From the NCBI GenBank assembly GCA_951799425.1, contig OX637402.1, forward strand, positions 31,464,492-31,528,491: a stretch of 64,000 bases of DNA, written 5' to 3'. Positions within the stretch are counted from its first letter, which is position 1, and every line of letters begins with the position of its first letter. Positions 22,786 through 37,126 of the stretch are shown piece after piece. This DNA is from Ilex aquifolium. Taxonomy: Eukaryota > Streptophyta > Magnoliopsida > Aquifoliales > Aquifoliaceae. The position numbers and the translations under genes were made by a program. The notes under the pieces are model-generated. The model was not told where the DNA came from and did no database searches. It saw only the letters and a list, made by a program, of their open reading frames with translations.

Positions 22786-25700
22786 TTAAGTTACTGACCC
22801 ATTCACTGCTTCCGGGTCAAATATTTCTGTTTGTTTAATGACAAAGCGGTCAACAATCCGGACAGTGCTTACAGGGTCCAGCTGAGAGGAAACAGCTCTC
22901 CATTTGCTTGGAAACTTTCTCAGGTGGCTCAACTGCTGCGGCTGTTTGGGTTCCCCATCCCAATTAGGATCCAGCTTCCATTCCTTAGGAACCTGCACAT
23001 TCTCAGGAATTAGTATTATTTCGGATAAAAAAAAAAAAGGAAGATAAAAAGTTTGGATCCAATCCCTGCATTCTACACAGAACCTTACACAGTATACCCC
23101 TTATTTAGTGAATCAGCATTTCAATCCCAGAGCTGGCTAGATAATCTGAGAGCCAGGACTAATCACAGTCAGGATTCCAGGTCGGAGTTTTTTTGGGGGG
23201 AGTTCTTTTTTGGTTGGGCTTTTTTTGTGTGTGTTGCAGGGGTGGCTGTTACTCCCCACTATTCCCATATATCATTCCCAACCTCTATCTCCACGTGGAA
23301 ACACATAAATCTAAGTTTTTCACGTTAAGTGATACACAGCTCCTTCGAGGTAGAAATACAAAATAAAAGAACAAGGCAGAAACTGGTGTTGGCTTGGACA
23401 TCTGGAGGGTTCAACACAGCTCGCAGTTCAAGGAACAGTTACAATCTCCGGATTTTGAAATAGGTAATAAGACCTCTACACAAATATTATTTGATGCTAC
23501 TCTTTGATAACATGATGCTGATAGTCTGACACTGTGGCTGCCAAGATTTTACTTACAGACGTAGTAATGATTAATGCCTAATAATGGTAGCATCTCAACA
23601 CGGGTAATAGTATACGACAAAATTAACTGAATTCTAATACAGAAATGAATGAGAACAAAATGGAGAAAAGCAACTGCTATAAGACCTATTATACTGTGAT
23701 CCAACATGCAAGATCCTTACCAAAAAAACTGCAGTGCTACATCCCCAATACAATCTTAAAGCATTTGATCATTAAAAAGAATACTTTAACCAGGCTCCAC
23801 AAAAAACTGAGAGTTGAGAGAAGCACCTGAAGGTTGGTGCCCAAAGGAATGCACCAAAATATGAATCTCATAGTTCAATTTTTAAGTAATTTCACATTAC
23901 CAAAAGTAAACCACCAATTAGAAAAACAAAACATTAATACAATACCTTATCAACTGCGAGGGTGAAAACTTCAAGATCACCGTTGTGGAGGATATGGAAG
24001 CGTGTAAATGCCTTGTAATTAGCAATACGGAGTGAGGAAAAAGCTTCATCAAAGTGTATGTGAAGCCAGTTAATACAGATGTACAGGTAGCTTCCAAAGA
24101 TCAAAGAAACCACTGGAGTTGAAAAGACCCAGAAATAAAGGAACACAGAAGCATAATATATCACAGCACCCCCTCGGGAGAGGGAATCCATGCTGTTCTT
24201 GCAAATATTATTCCTCGTGACAGCCATGACCTGATGATTACTCTCAAGTATTAACAAAAGTGTATAAGATGCAGAAACAAGAAAGAAAGAAAGAAACAGT
24301 GAAAAAAATGTATCACCACATGTTCCTGAACAGGAAAGCATTCTCACCTCTGGAATGTCAAATGCAGACATTAGATACTTAATACATGCTGGATAGAGGC
24401 CAAATGTCCATTGTTCTATACGAGCCCGGAGGCCTGTTGGATCCGGAAAATGCTCAGCCTCCACTGATTGATACCATTCATATAAAGTGTGATAACCTGA
24501 AATGTGATGACTAATCATTATGTGATGTCAATATTCATATCTGTGAATGAAATTCCAATCGCAAACATGGGTTATGTTATCTAGTACAACTGTCACAAAA
24601 ATCAGATCCTTAAAGCCTTAACATCCAAATTTCCAATTCACACATGTAAAGCAGATAAATCCAAAAGCTTAAAACTATATACAATTGCACTAAAAATTAG
24701 CATCCACTTTCTTGTACAACTGTACAAGTGCCTTCAATCTCTATGTATTTAACCATTACCCCTTCCACGATATTAATGACCAATTTCTGACTATCCCTTC
24801 CATCCATAATAGTGCCCATGCTGGACCTTAGAAAGAGAAAAATGGCAAAAGAATTCGTGTAGCCAGTAATTACAACAAGGATTTGGCTTAATTTAGTATA
24901 TAAATCATTATGCCCAGACCATCGTACTTCATGCTTAATTGTGACATGTGTAACATGTGCGACACGGCAAGCTGGGGACACACGACAAATATTACAAAAG
25001 CTTATTAGTTGAAGAGAGATGCAAATCATCTTATTTCTATAAATTAGATGAAAACAAAGGAAATGGAATATAAAATTTTACCTGAAGTTGCCAATAATTT
25101 ATGCCGAATACATGTCTCAACTCCCAATTCCAACAGCAGCATGAGAATTAATGCCGCAGACAGATGGGCAGCAACGTGAAGAATCCCAATTATTGCCCTT
25201 CTTTTCCGAGATACTTTAGAGGGTACAAATATGATTGCAGCTATTAACAATAACAGAGCACCTGCTGAAGATACATGCGAATGTCCTAGCATGTACATAA
25301 AAGCATCCCACACTGTGCTAAAGAAGCTCCTTAGGTGACCAGAAAATGTATCATCCCGTAAAATATGGCCTAGCTCACACTAGAGGAGGAAAAATAATTA
25401 ATCATGTGTTTGTGGATCAGTCACATGGCATATAACTAAAGCAGCCGAGAGGAACTTTTTATCTAAAAAGAGAAGAAAACTGAATAAATCTGTCAACTGA
25501 AATAAGACTGAGTGGGACAGAAAAAATTATTTTTTTGGGGGACTACAGTGCCAAAGTCTAACAAGGAGGAAATGAGGAACAAGGTAATTGGCAGGCTTCA
25601 AGGCAAAGACCACCTAAACACCTCAAACTGGCATGACTAGAGAAACACTGATAAAAAGGTCAAAACTCACCTGTGGGAACATGGAAAAGGTCAACACAAA

Positions 25701-28700
25701 GTATATAATGCCACCAATGAAATCAAATTGCCAATTTTTCTTTCGGAACTTCAAAATATTTCCCAGAGCAATCTGCAGCAAAATCATTAGCACTTTATAG
25801 CAACAAACAAACAAGATGCAAAATAAGAACATAGTAATTGCAAGGCTATTGGGATTTTTTACCCTGCTTGAATCTTCAAAAGAGGGATACGAAGCCTTGC
25901 TTTCATAGGAGGTCCCATACAATTTGTTGAAATTCCTAAAGGCATGGGTAGGATGCAAAAAAGCCCCACCACAACCATTAACAAGTAAATGTTGCACATA
26001 AACTGGCTTATCTGAAGGAACAAATGAATGGCGCATATAACTATGCACATCACCAGCCATTTGAAGTTTGCACCTGCCCTTTAAATGGTCACGTATCAGG
26101 TGTGTGATATTGTTCCCGGTCACATCATTCCAATACCAATCAAGAAGCCAATTTGGTTCATGTGTCATAATGATTACAGAATCGTTGTCCCCAACCTGCA
26201 AAGGAATTCCATTTGACATGTGATCCAACAAGGAAAAAAGAAAAACAAACGAAGAAGATCCTGTAAGAGAGTGCTGGAGTAAACGGTTGATAATGATAAT
26301 GCTAACTTAACTATTTAACAAACACTCAAATGCAGGACATGATTCACCGACTCCAATAGATTAAGTTTCATGGTGATGGTGAAACTAACAACAACGTGAC
26401 ATTCAGGATTATCTTGAAATCTAGAAAATAAAAAATACAAGAGGAGCCAAGAAATATGTAGAGGTTTAAGCTTCATGGCTCCTCTTTCCAAAGCAAGAGA
26501 ACCTAGTATCACTTCCCCACCCCCCACCCCCCCCCCCCCCCCCCCCCCCCCGACCCAACCCCTATCTTCTTGAAAATTGAACAAAATTCATCACAAGATA
26601 AATTATCTTGCATCACTTGAGTATTCTCTCCAATGTTCACTGACACTTTACAAAAGGGACATTCTGATATCAACTCTCTGCATGGCACTTCCATTGCAAG
26701 CAATTTACAGTTCTCAGTGTACATTATCAAGCATTTAATCACAAAGATGAGCATGCATCTGATCATTCTTATGCAAATACTTGTTTCTTATCGTACATAC
26801 ATGGACATGAACTTGATCATGTCCTGACCCACTCAAAAATATGATCCAGTAAATAACTGTTATTATGGATAGATGCATATCACAAGGAAAAAGTTCCACA
26901 TATTTGTGTAGCAGCTAATATGACAGCACTCAAATACACCACTAATGTCGCTAATGAACATTTGTAGCAATCCTAATAACAAAATTGCAACATAGAAAGC
27001 CCAAAAAGAAAATACCTTTTCCTTTATTATTTCTGAGAAAAATTTGAATTGGTATACATCAATGTCACAATGGAGAGCTAGATCAAGACCAAATATCCAC
27101 CACCTTTTTGGTAGCTGCAAAGCAAAGTAACTCTTCTTCTGAGGCATAAACCATCCACCCAACCAGCTCTTGTGACATATGTACCTCATGAAGGTTTGAA
27201 GTCCATCAAACCAATCTGCAAAACCAGGAAAGATCTACACCAAATCAACATTTAAAGAGAAACAAACCTAGAGGAAATTTTTTTGAAAGTAAGTCGTATA
27301 GGTTCAAAGGACTACAAGAGAAGACGTTAATGAGAAACACAATTCACTGCCACACCATTTTACGTATCAGGGAAAAATATATGTTTTGAGAGAGACCAAG
27401 AACCAAGACTAACCATGGTTTCCAGGAATAACAAAGCATTGAGGCCCATCATATTGCTTCAGCTCGGACACCCCACATGGTAATTCGGGCTTGTTTACAG
27501 CTATATGCTCTTCTTTATACCAGGGTGGAGGCTGGAGAGCATATTTAAAAGGGCGAAAGAACCGCCTTTCATATGTAAATGCTGATGGATTAGGATACCT
27601 ATAAGAAAGCCAAAATTACATGTAATTACATCACATGTACACATTTGTTTACATAAAACTAACAACCATGTGCAGCCAAAAATGATGGTAAAGCCAATAG
27701 AGATTCAAATCCATAAAAGTTCATCCCACTCAACCCCTCCATATGAAATCCCAGAAGGAAAGACAACTACATTTTCATTTACGCAAACATAAATTTAACT
27801 AACAAATGAAGTCAATCGAGTCCAGCAGTTCAAACAAAAGAAGAAACAAGTGAAAATAACAAGATAGGACGTTGTCCTCAAGTTCCAAAAACAACTGTTG
27901 CATTTAAGGAGCTCTAGTTAGAAGATGCAAGTTTGAAAAGAAACTACGCAATTGTGACAAACATGACAATAGATTGATTAAGCGAATATCCATAATATAT
28001 CTGATTTTCAGAGTTAAGACCAACACAAGTCTGTGGCTTAAGCATTAAATCCCCAATTTCAGGAAAGTCAAACTTGAGCCTTAAGATTAATAAGTGACAC
28101 CTGGAGCACCTAGACTTTGTACCATTAAAGGTGACAAATTGTGGTCAATGATGACAGTGATGATGTATTGAATGCAGTGGCAGAATGGACATGATGCAAC
28201 GCTTTTTGACAGTGCTGATGGCGCAAACTCGTGGCCAGGGTTCTGTTCATCGTTCTTGTCCCCTCACTTCCATCAAATCCCACTACCTGATGTTTAGATA
28301 TCATATCCCTTAAGAAACATCTACATCTCTACAAAAATTTCCAATAAGAGAGACTTTCCAAATACATCCCTAAGGCTGCACTCCATCAAAACACTACGTC
28401 ATTATGAGATCATAAATCCAATTCCCACCTCATCTTGGACCTTAAATCCTTTATTTCAGCACACCCCAGGGCCCATCACAGTGCATGATAACCATTGTAA
28501 TATAAGAATATCCAATTTTCCTAGCAAGCTCAACTGTTCCTTAATGCAAGCCTAGAAATGACATATCAAGGTAATAAATAACCTAGAAAAAGGTCAGAAC
28601 CCACATCTTTCCAGGAAAAAAAATTCAAATAAGCGTCATGTTCTGTTGATGTATAGGACTTCCAGAGCACAAGAGTTTTTAATCCTTATAAGAGCTGTGC

Positions 28701-30294
28701 AACACAGAGCCTATTCATAACTAGCAACCAATCATCCATTGACAATCTATGATTCCTCTAATTCAGCATCCTAGAGATCATAAACACTAACTATGAAAAT
28801 AGTTGAGCTTACGCAAGATCACCCCCAATAAGGAGCAGGTTTCCACGTGGTAGCTTAAGCATAGAGTCACGACTACGGACCCGAATTGAAGGTTGAGCAA
28901 GAAGTCGTGCCACAGTATAAGAAGAATTTCCACCATCACCGGTATCAGCCATAAAGTCAAACCACAGATCATCCTTTTCACTGAATTGATCATACAAAAG
29001 ATCATCCTGTTTAGCTCCATCTTGAACCCTACTCATTGCTGCCTGAGAATAGGACAAGGAGGACAGATGATATTAACATATATACATAACTTCCTAAATC
29101 AAAGTTACAAGTACATTGAGCACATGCTGAACAATTATATGGAAGAGTTGCCTCGCACAAAAAAGAAAAATGAAAGGCATATTTCCATCCTCAGTGCAGG
29201 CAAAACTGAACAATTGGAAAGGTACCAACACAAATCTATATAGATAAAGAATAGAACTAGTATAGCTAAAGAAGTGCACAGAAAGAAAACCTCAAATATC
29301 CAGAATCACGAGGATAAAATATTACCAGCAGATAGACTCACATAGGGCTCCCAGGGAGAGGGGTGTCCCTCCCCCAGGTTTCGAGAATTCTTGACACTCC
29401 TCTGTGTAAATGTTCCCAAACTTACCACCATTTCCCCAAATGGAAACTACATATTACATGTCTAATTCTACTCACATGTATCCTCTCATACGAAACTATA
29501 AAGTTAATTGAGAAGTGACAGGCACCCAAGGTCATCTTGAGATGATCAACTTGTTATGAAAATGGCAGCTGATTGGCCTTCATACTTCAGTAGATAATAA
29601 CTGTCAATTAAGCTTAAGACTATTCAAATGCACTGAAATCCAACTAAAAGGTCTACTTTTTATTTCCATTTATCCTAATTAAATTCAAAAATAATAGAAG
29701 GGAGATACAATTATAGTAATTTTTTGTTTTTCAACACGAGTTTCCGTAAATTCTAAGAATATATCTATTTGAGGCAAAACATGTTTGAGACACCAAAAGC
29801 CACCCCAATGATGGTTGCTACTGACATAATGTCTGACACGTGGTATGTATGTCTCTTGCCTAGGTTTTTATTACCTTTAACGACTTTGTTCAAATTTCTT
29901 CCTTAATTCCTGGTCATAGCAAATTTTTTAGAAGTCCATCATTGATTTTTTTTTTTTTTTTGTTTTGTTTTAAAATGATAAATCAAAATTCGGAAGGATT
30001 GAAAAGTAATTTAGGTTCTGTTACAAACAAAACTACAACTTAATCTCTTTGGAGAAGATTGATTTGGCCCGCAACAAAATAGTTCCTGCATCCATTCCTA
30101 ATTTGAGGTGCCATGTTTTAAGACATACCTAGATCATCTCGTGAAAAGTTCATATTAAACAAAAAAAATCAATCCTTCAGAAGTATCTAGATTCTTCCAA
30201 TCATGAAAAGTAACCCAGTTGAATATCTTATGTGTTTTGTGAACTTCAAAGAGCATCTGTACATATTATACACACACACACTCATACACATATG

Positions 30295-30330
<36 letters not shown>

Positions 30331-32656
30331 ACAATGGGAAAACAAAATGAATGGCAGAAAACACAGATTTCACAAATATAATTTGACTCAGATAGTTACC
30401 TGCATCATACGCATGTCAAAACGTCCAACGAACACTGTTACTGATACCAGTAGGTCAAACACTGTCTTAAACAAGTCAGCTGATGTCCTGCAAAACACAG
30501 TCACCAGCAATGTGAAGACAATTGATGGAGCTTTTTTCCATCTTCCCCTCCCCAACCACGAATGGCAACCTCCCTCCTCCCTACCCCCAACAAAAAAAAA
30601 AAAAACTCCACCCCAGAAGAGAATAAGGAACAAAAACTAAAACAGCATCCAACTCATAGCTCACCAAAGGAAGGGCAAAGTAAAAAAAACACTGAAGAGA
30701 GGTAAAGAACAGATACCCTGAATACCAAGGAACCATATCTAAGAAATCAGGCTTCATTTGCTTTTTCTTCAACTTCTCATACTCTTTTACCGACAAAGGG
30801 TGAGTTAGAGCCCACCTGTTAATAGTCAAGCATCAACGAAACAGGAAGCAGAAAAACAAGGATTAAGAGATATGACAATTATCCAGAGTGGAAAAAGAAA
30901 GGGAGAATAGAAGAGAAGGGGGGAGGGGGGAGACACTTAAATAATGCAGAATCATGAGCATAAAAGCATTCACAATTCTTCCCTACTGCTTGAGGATTAT
31001 AATATAAGATCTACCATGGCACTGATCTGCAGGGTGGAAATAGACCGATGGGAAGCAATTGTCATAAACTAACCCTTTTATCGGTCCTAAATTGTATAAG
31101 CAGAAATCAGGCAACAACTATCAACCATTACACGGACTATCTACTGTATGGCAGTACCGTCCATATGAGAGATTTGGCAACTGCATTATTGGCATGACTC
31201 CATATCATATGGTTAACCTCAACACTATCTCCCTCCAGTTCAAAAAAAAACAAAACACTCACTCTAATCCCACCCACATTCCCTACAGCTAAAGTCCAGA
31301 CAACAATGGCAGGTATAACAACATGCAATTACCTCTACTGGATATGACACCTATAACCCCATCCCCTTTTCCCAATAAAATATCAGAAATCACACCTTAT
31401 TCAAATTAAGCCATCAGTTATGACTCACCCTGTTGATCTTTCCACCACATAATTGGCAATGTAGAGCCCTATAAAAGTGGCCCATAACGAGTATATGGGA
31501 GATATCTCATTAGGTGATTCCGCACAAGAGCCACTGCAAGATAACTGAAAAGAAAACGCAAAAGGCAATAGTTGCATAAGATCCTCCACAGTGTGCAGAA
31601 TTATAATATTAAATAAACTAACCCCATTTATACCTCTCCATAAATAACCCACTTAGACAAAAGTGGATAATCGCTGGCAGACCCAACCGGAGCAAACCAA
31701 GATGAACAGACCTGGTCTTTCCACTCATTCACACGTAAGAAATTTGCAAGCCAAGGATTTCGTTCTTGCTTTTTCCAAAATGAAAACCAACCAGAATTTC
31801 GCCTCTCAAATGTTTTTTCTCTTAAAATAGCACGATTTCCACAGTGGCTATAAAACACGCAGCAGGCTATGCTTAAAACCTATGAGAAAGAGGCCAGAAA
31901 GACAAATACAAGGATTAACATCTTGTAAATTACAACATACAATAATAAGTAAGTCGTGTAAATTAATAATGGCTATTAAGGACTTACAGCACAGTTTTGA
32001 AGAATTGTCAGGACCTCAGGCCTCCTTCCTGCCACACGAGCAACAAGACCAACATACCAGAGGCCAAGGAATATAACATGGAAAACAAGAAGAAACAAAA
32101 TGGATGAGACATATATTGTCAAAAACAAAGAAAGATTCATCCTCAAATCTACTCCCATTGATAGAAAACTGGGAAGATGGTAGACAGCTGCAAGTAATAT
32201 CCAGGCTATATACCTGCGAGTAAAAACCCTCGATCAACAATTCTTATCACCTCAATCTTAGTAACCCCTGTTGATATAATTAATGTGCATGTATGTGCAA
32301 CCACATGCATTCGACCGCTTACAGGTATAATAACACAGGATCAGACGAAGAACTTACCAGCGGCTAAAATTTGAATAGCTTGGTTTGATTGTCTTCCCTA
32401 CAAATGGAGATGAAAAAAAATAGAAAAAACCAAGCAGACAGGCATACATAGACCACCATTTTATGTTGCTGTCTAATTTCTGAATGAGAGTGTGCAAATT
32501 GTCCGACGAAATGAAAAAGAGGCAACCCACCACAACGGCAATAACAGCATGACGTGAATGCTCGTGTGGGTAAGGATATGGATAAGTTAAAATCGTCCGA
32601 ACTCTCTCCATATTGAGAGTGTCTAGTAAACCAACGGACTGCCTATCAGACACCAT
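22786..32656 (-). CDS. Calcineurin-like metallophosphoesterase, multi-span membrane protein (intact copy A)
   Basis: Fifteen coding exons read right to left: 32,358-32,656; 31,988-32,213; 31,634-31,879; 31,429-31,544; 30,717-30,815; 30,400-30,487; 28,813-29,042; 27,414-27,598; 27,016-27,215; 25,863-26,195; 25,671-25,772; 25,082-25,379; 24,348-24,496; 23,946-24,230; 22,786-22,992. All borders are GT-AG and they sum to 3,063 nt, 1,020 codons plus stop, close to my recollection of about 1,000 residues for the plant family. Membrane spans occupy the N-terminal third (exons 1, 2, 4, 6) and the C-terminal part (exons 11, 12, 14). The phosphatase domain lies between them: DFMADTGDGGN (387-397), GGDLAYP (432-437), GNHD (494-497), THEPNW (574-579) and GDVH (611-614), giving the full set of metal ligands. 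The substrate is unknown. Two degraded paralogues lie downstream in the same orientation. Confidence 0.92.
26520..26552. repeat. Poly-C tract in a phosphoesterase intron
   Basis: A nearly unbroken run of about 30 C on the plus strand (G on the transcribed-sense strand of the gene). The paralogous site in copy B (near 14,470) has no such run, so it expanded after duplication. Confidence 0.9.
30298..30326. repeat. (GA)n microsatellite
   Basis: GA run in an intron of the intact phosphoesterase gene, at the place equivalent to the one at 441-462 in copy C. Confidence 0.85.
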
Positions 32657-33670
32657 TAAGCAACATTAACTTCTCGCTAATTCACTTGATTCTAATTCTT
32701 GCAAATGAACTCCACTCCGCATACACCAAATCCACTCTTCTAACCTGAACACAGGAATTCCAGTAAAAAAAAATAATCAGCAAAAATGTTTTAAATTCTC
32801 AAGATCACTCAATTGGCTTATTCCTAGGTAGTGTGGAAAAACAAAACAGGCGGGTAATTTATAGAAGAACTATGGTGGAGGAGTTGGAGGTGGATAAGAA
32901 GATGGCAAATCATCAAAATCTATGCACAAAGTCGCCTTAACTCACCACAAAGAAGAAGCTCCGAGTAAACTTAAGAGAATTTTCTCAGCAGGGTCAATTC
33001 AGCAACCAAGTAGTTCACCAGAATAACAAATACATGTTCTAAAAACATTTAAATTGGGGTTTATGCTGATTGATTCTACCAAACAATACCACAATGGTAA
33101 TCTAATTAGCTAAACAAAGAGGATATGCACACCCATATCAATGTCAAAAATATATGGGATATAACAACTGATTTCATAGAAATATTAGTATTTTGATTTT
33201 TGACCTTTTATTCAACAAAATTTTCACTGATTTCAAATGCATACACAAATTCACATATGTATTATATAGTTCAGTTCGAATTCGTTCTTTCACACAGATG
33301 GTAAAACAGAACCAGGAAATCATTTGGACGAACTTAAGGTCCAATCAAACAAAAGAAAAGTTGGTTATTAACAAAACAACTACTACACTCAAATCAAACA
33401 ACCACCCATCAAATAATAACTGTCAATAACGGTTCAAACTTCCACGAAATAGCCCAAAAAGTAGAAAGACCGATAAAAAGAGAGAAAGAAAGGTACCTGA
33501 GAAAGGAAAGGGCAGCGAGAGAAGGGGAAGAGACCATGTGCCTGTAAGTTTGTGTAAATTATAAAATGGGGTCATCAGAGAATGTCTGCGAGGAACCATT
33601 TCCATGAAATGGCATATTCCTTTTCCTTCCACAGAAACAGAGACCACGACCACCTCCACTTCTCCTCTTT
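32657..33670 (-). promoter_or_regulatory. Split 5' leader of the phosphoesterase gene, with upstream ORF
   Basis: A 5' UTR part (32,657-32,744) continues exon 1 upstream to an acceptor TTCAG at 32,745. A distal leader exon ends at a donor at 33,497/33,496 (CTCAG|GTACC), leaving a leader intron of 752 bp. If transcription starts above 33,659, the leader carries an upstream open frame of about 55 codons, starting at the ATG at 33,657-33,659 and ending just after the splice junction. Such a frame could dampen translation; this is inference. Confidence 0.5.
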
Positions 33671-34962
33671 TACGTATTTAGAGAGAGAAAGTGGGTAGAC
33701 AATTTTAGAGAGAGAGAGAGAGAATTTAAGTGAATTCGATGCAATTTGCGGATGAATGACACGGGAAAGAAAAAGATTGATCGGGAATCAACAAGCTCCC
33801 CACGCGAAAATCAATCATGTGTCAAAATTGAAAAAAAAGAAGCTAAAAACATACCAAATTTAATAGGTTAATTTACAACTTATACCTTAAATAGGTTAAT
33901 TTAATAACTAATACCTTAAAATATACACTTAATTTTTATTTAATTTTAAAGTGTTTAATATGAGAGATTCTACGAAGTTAACCATGCCAAGAAAAAAGCT
34001 AAGAGTAAACAACGGATACAACAACTTCAATGGCTAATAGCACATCTCCTTCTGCTAAACCTTTCTTTTACGATTTTTTAACAATTATTTCCTTAAAATT
34101 TTAATTCAGCTCCTTTATTCGGACCTACTAAATTGGTTTGCCAAAAGGACATCATGTAACTTATTCATAAAGTTATATTTGTCTAACAAAAACTATTTCT
34201 CATATGCATAAGAATTTCTCACAATATCTGTCAAAATCTCATCTTGCATCTTTTTATTTGAATTAGTTACTCTTTTTATCTTATAATTAGATGAAAAAAA
34301 ATGAAATCCCCCGTCCTATGCATTAAAATATAAATATAAATAAAAATCGGACAAATATACACATTTATCCAAATCACATGTTAACCATATAAGACCATTA
34401 ATGAGAGTAAATTAAAGAATTTAGATGCAAGAACAAGCCTTAAAATCAGTTAAAAATAGATTGGATTGTTGTAAATTGTAATTGAAATTTTAGGAGTTAA
34501 ATAAAAACTAAGTGCATATTTTAAGGGTGTAAATTGCAGTTTGCCAAATTTAATAGCTAAAAAAGGCCCAATGTTTGACCCAACAGACAAACTGTAGGAG
34601 TATTCTTCTTCGAGGCATGGGCCAGCCCGGCCCATTGCCGAGCTTACCAAAATATATCTTCCATTCCAAAGTTAAGTCACCTATAATTTATCACGATTCA
34701 CAATCACTTTTAGTCGAACTCTATTGAAGTGACATGAAGTCACTTGGGAAACAAGGGGTACGGGCTCATCATTGAATAATTTTTTAATAAATATTATTTA
34801 TGTATATTTCAAAATAATTTTAAGTATATTTTAGAGTGTTCATTCTATTATTTTTTATTTTATCAATTAGTATAATTTCATACCTAAATAATTATGAATT
34901 TTTGAACACTTTACGAATACATTTAAATAATTTTTTGACACATCAAACTTATTTTTTAAGTT
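33671..34962. other. Intergenic, nothing recognised
   Basis: AT-rich spacer upstream of the phosphoesterase gene, with a short GA run near 33,708-33,722. A 66-codon minus-strand frame at 34,450-34,650 has no recognisable family. Confidence 0.5.
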
Positions 34963-34970
34963 ATAGACAT

Positions 34971-35858
34971 CAGGGGCAGCCCAACCCAACTAGAGGTTTT
35001 AGGCGAAAATGTTATGTCGGGACCTAGTAATATTTATTCAGTAATAATATATTAACATTAAATAGTTATCAAAATACTAAAATAGCTTATTTAAAAATTA
35101 TTTATTTTGTCTTATTTTTTAGATACAACATAAATTTTGCAAATAAAAATTACGTTAACCAAAGTAAAATTCAGAGATCAAATGCAATGATACATATTAT
35201 TTATTTAAATATAAAAAATATAATTGAAAATTAATTTAACTAATAAAATAAATTTTCTCTGAATTAATATAAAAATATAAATTTATACAAATTGAGTGGT
35301 TCTAAAATAAATGAGACATTGCAAGATATTGTAGATAAATAGTATTATGTTTAAATAAGAAAATTTAATACGACAATTATGATTGATTAATTTCAGATAG
35401 TGCACTACTTCTACTCACTCTATTTTTATAGTCATCCTATGCATTATAAACAAATTAATCAAAAAATGGCCTCAAATTTAACTTATAGAAATGTAAAATC
35501 ATTATTCATACATATTATACAATAGACAATTGATTTTAATAATAAGACTACAAAGTGATAATACTATAATATAAATATCGGGTAAGATAAAAAAATTGGG
35601 TTGAATTCTATGACCCTAATTTTTTTTGAAAGAATATCTAAAAATTTTACGATAATACTACTTGTACTTGATTTTAGGATCAAATACATTGGATAAAATA
35701 ATGTATTTTGTTTAAAGTTATCACTCCCTACTAATTCAATTGTTAAAATATATTGAATATTTAAATTATATCACAATATCTAGAATACATGCCATTGTAT
35801 AAAATTTTATTTTGGGGGTCAAAGGCAATGACCTTACTTAGAGGTTGGGCCGACACTA
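34971..35858. mobile_element. hAT-like non-autonomous element
   Basis: The left end CAGGGGCAGCCCAACCC faces a right end that reads TAGTGTCGGCCCAACC on the other strand. It is flanked by an 8-bp duplication with one mismatch (ATAGACAT at 34,963-34,970, ATAGAAAT at 35,859-35,866), the size typical of hAT elements. The 888-bp interior is AT-rich without a transposase frame. Confidence 0.65.
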
Positions 35859-35866
35859 ATAGAAAT

Positions 35867-37126
35867 TATAAAAATTAGGTTACATAATGAAATGAGTGAT
35901 CAATGACTAATATTTTGATTTGTTATATAGAGAAATACCTTAGTATATTTTATGCAATTAGTTTTATTGTCGTGAAGAATTGCACTTAGTTTTTTTTTTT
36001 ATTTATTTGTATATGCTATATTTATCAACGTTTGACTTGTTATATTTTATGAATTTTTTAATATTAAATATAATATAATAAATTTAAATATTTTATTTTA
36101 TTTTTATTAATTAAAAAATTACTAATAAAATATATATTCTATATCAAATTTATGGCTCCCCTAAGATCATCATAAATCCACTAACTAAATACAATTTTTT
36201 AGCTATTTTAGCGAGGATGACTCAAAAAATCTGCTCAAATTAGTTAGCTATATTCCTCACCTAAATTTAAAAGGACTTTCATGTTTGCCAGATCTAGAGA
36301 GGGATGAGAAGCTCACCGTCCATCTTGTTGTCGAATCTTCTCCAACCGCCGTGAGGTATTCGACACCTCCCCCCCCCACCCCAAAAAAAAAAATTTTGTC
36401 TCTAAGATGTGGATCCCCTCCCTCATTAGTATAGTGTTGACATATTAGGTTATGTGGCATTTTTAAATTATATTATTAAAAATTAATTAAAATAATTAGT
36501 TAAGATAATAAACATTATTAAAATGAAATTATAAAAATAATTAATTAAAATAAAAAATATAATATTTAAATATATTTTGACCGATAATTTTGGGGGTGCT
36601 GCTTGATATAAGTCACATCTATCAAGTATGAAGGGAGAGAAATGCGACTTTTTACTCATCACGGCACCAACCACTCCATGAGTGACAGCCTTACCAAAAA
36701 AAGAGAAACAAAACCCTTGAAATGAATAAATCTCTACTCGAAAGAAAAGGGGTGTGGCGGCCGACCAAGACTAAAGCACTACTACTCTACTAGTATATCC
36801 ACGTCCTAACTAATCGACGACGCCTATAGTATGCAACCGTTTCATCCCACGGCTCTAAATTCATACACCTCCTCCCATCCCCCCATGAATGAATCCTCAC
36901 ATAAATCCACTCCTTCAGCCACCTCTCCCTCTCTCTCTCTATCCCTCCATCCTCTCTGTTATCTTCTCTCTCTAAAGCTCGTATTCGCCTATAGATACAC
37001 ATAGACTCTATCTTTCTCTACAGATATACATATTCTATAACTATAATTAATCCTTGTTTCTCTCTGTTTAAGCTATACTTCTATAGAAAGGAAGTGGAGA
37101 GAGAGAGAGAGAGGAGTTTCAAGAAG
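35867..37126 (+). promoter_or_regulatory. Upstream region and leader of the RBP45 gene
   Basis: The first part is featureless AT-rich sequence with a short C/A run at 36,367-36,391. From about 36,900 the sequence becomes rich in CT runs ('cctctccctctctctctct'), typical of plant housekeeping leaders, and a GA run sits just before the start codon (37,098-37,112). I see no clear TATA box. Confidence 0.4.

Noticed and set aside
24765..24826. Possible exon in the phosphoesterase gene, also similar in copy B near 13,080-13,145
   Set aside because: Using it puts the junction out of phase. Skipping it joins TSG to YHTLYEWY in frame, as in the plant family and as needed for the exact 3,063-nt total. 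The similarity in copy B is ordinary intron conservation.
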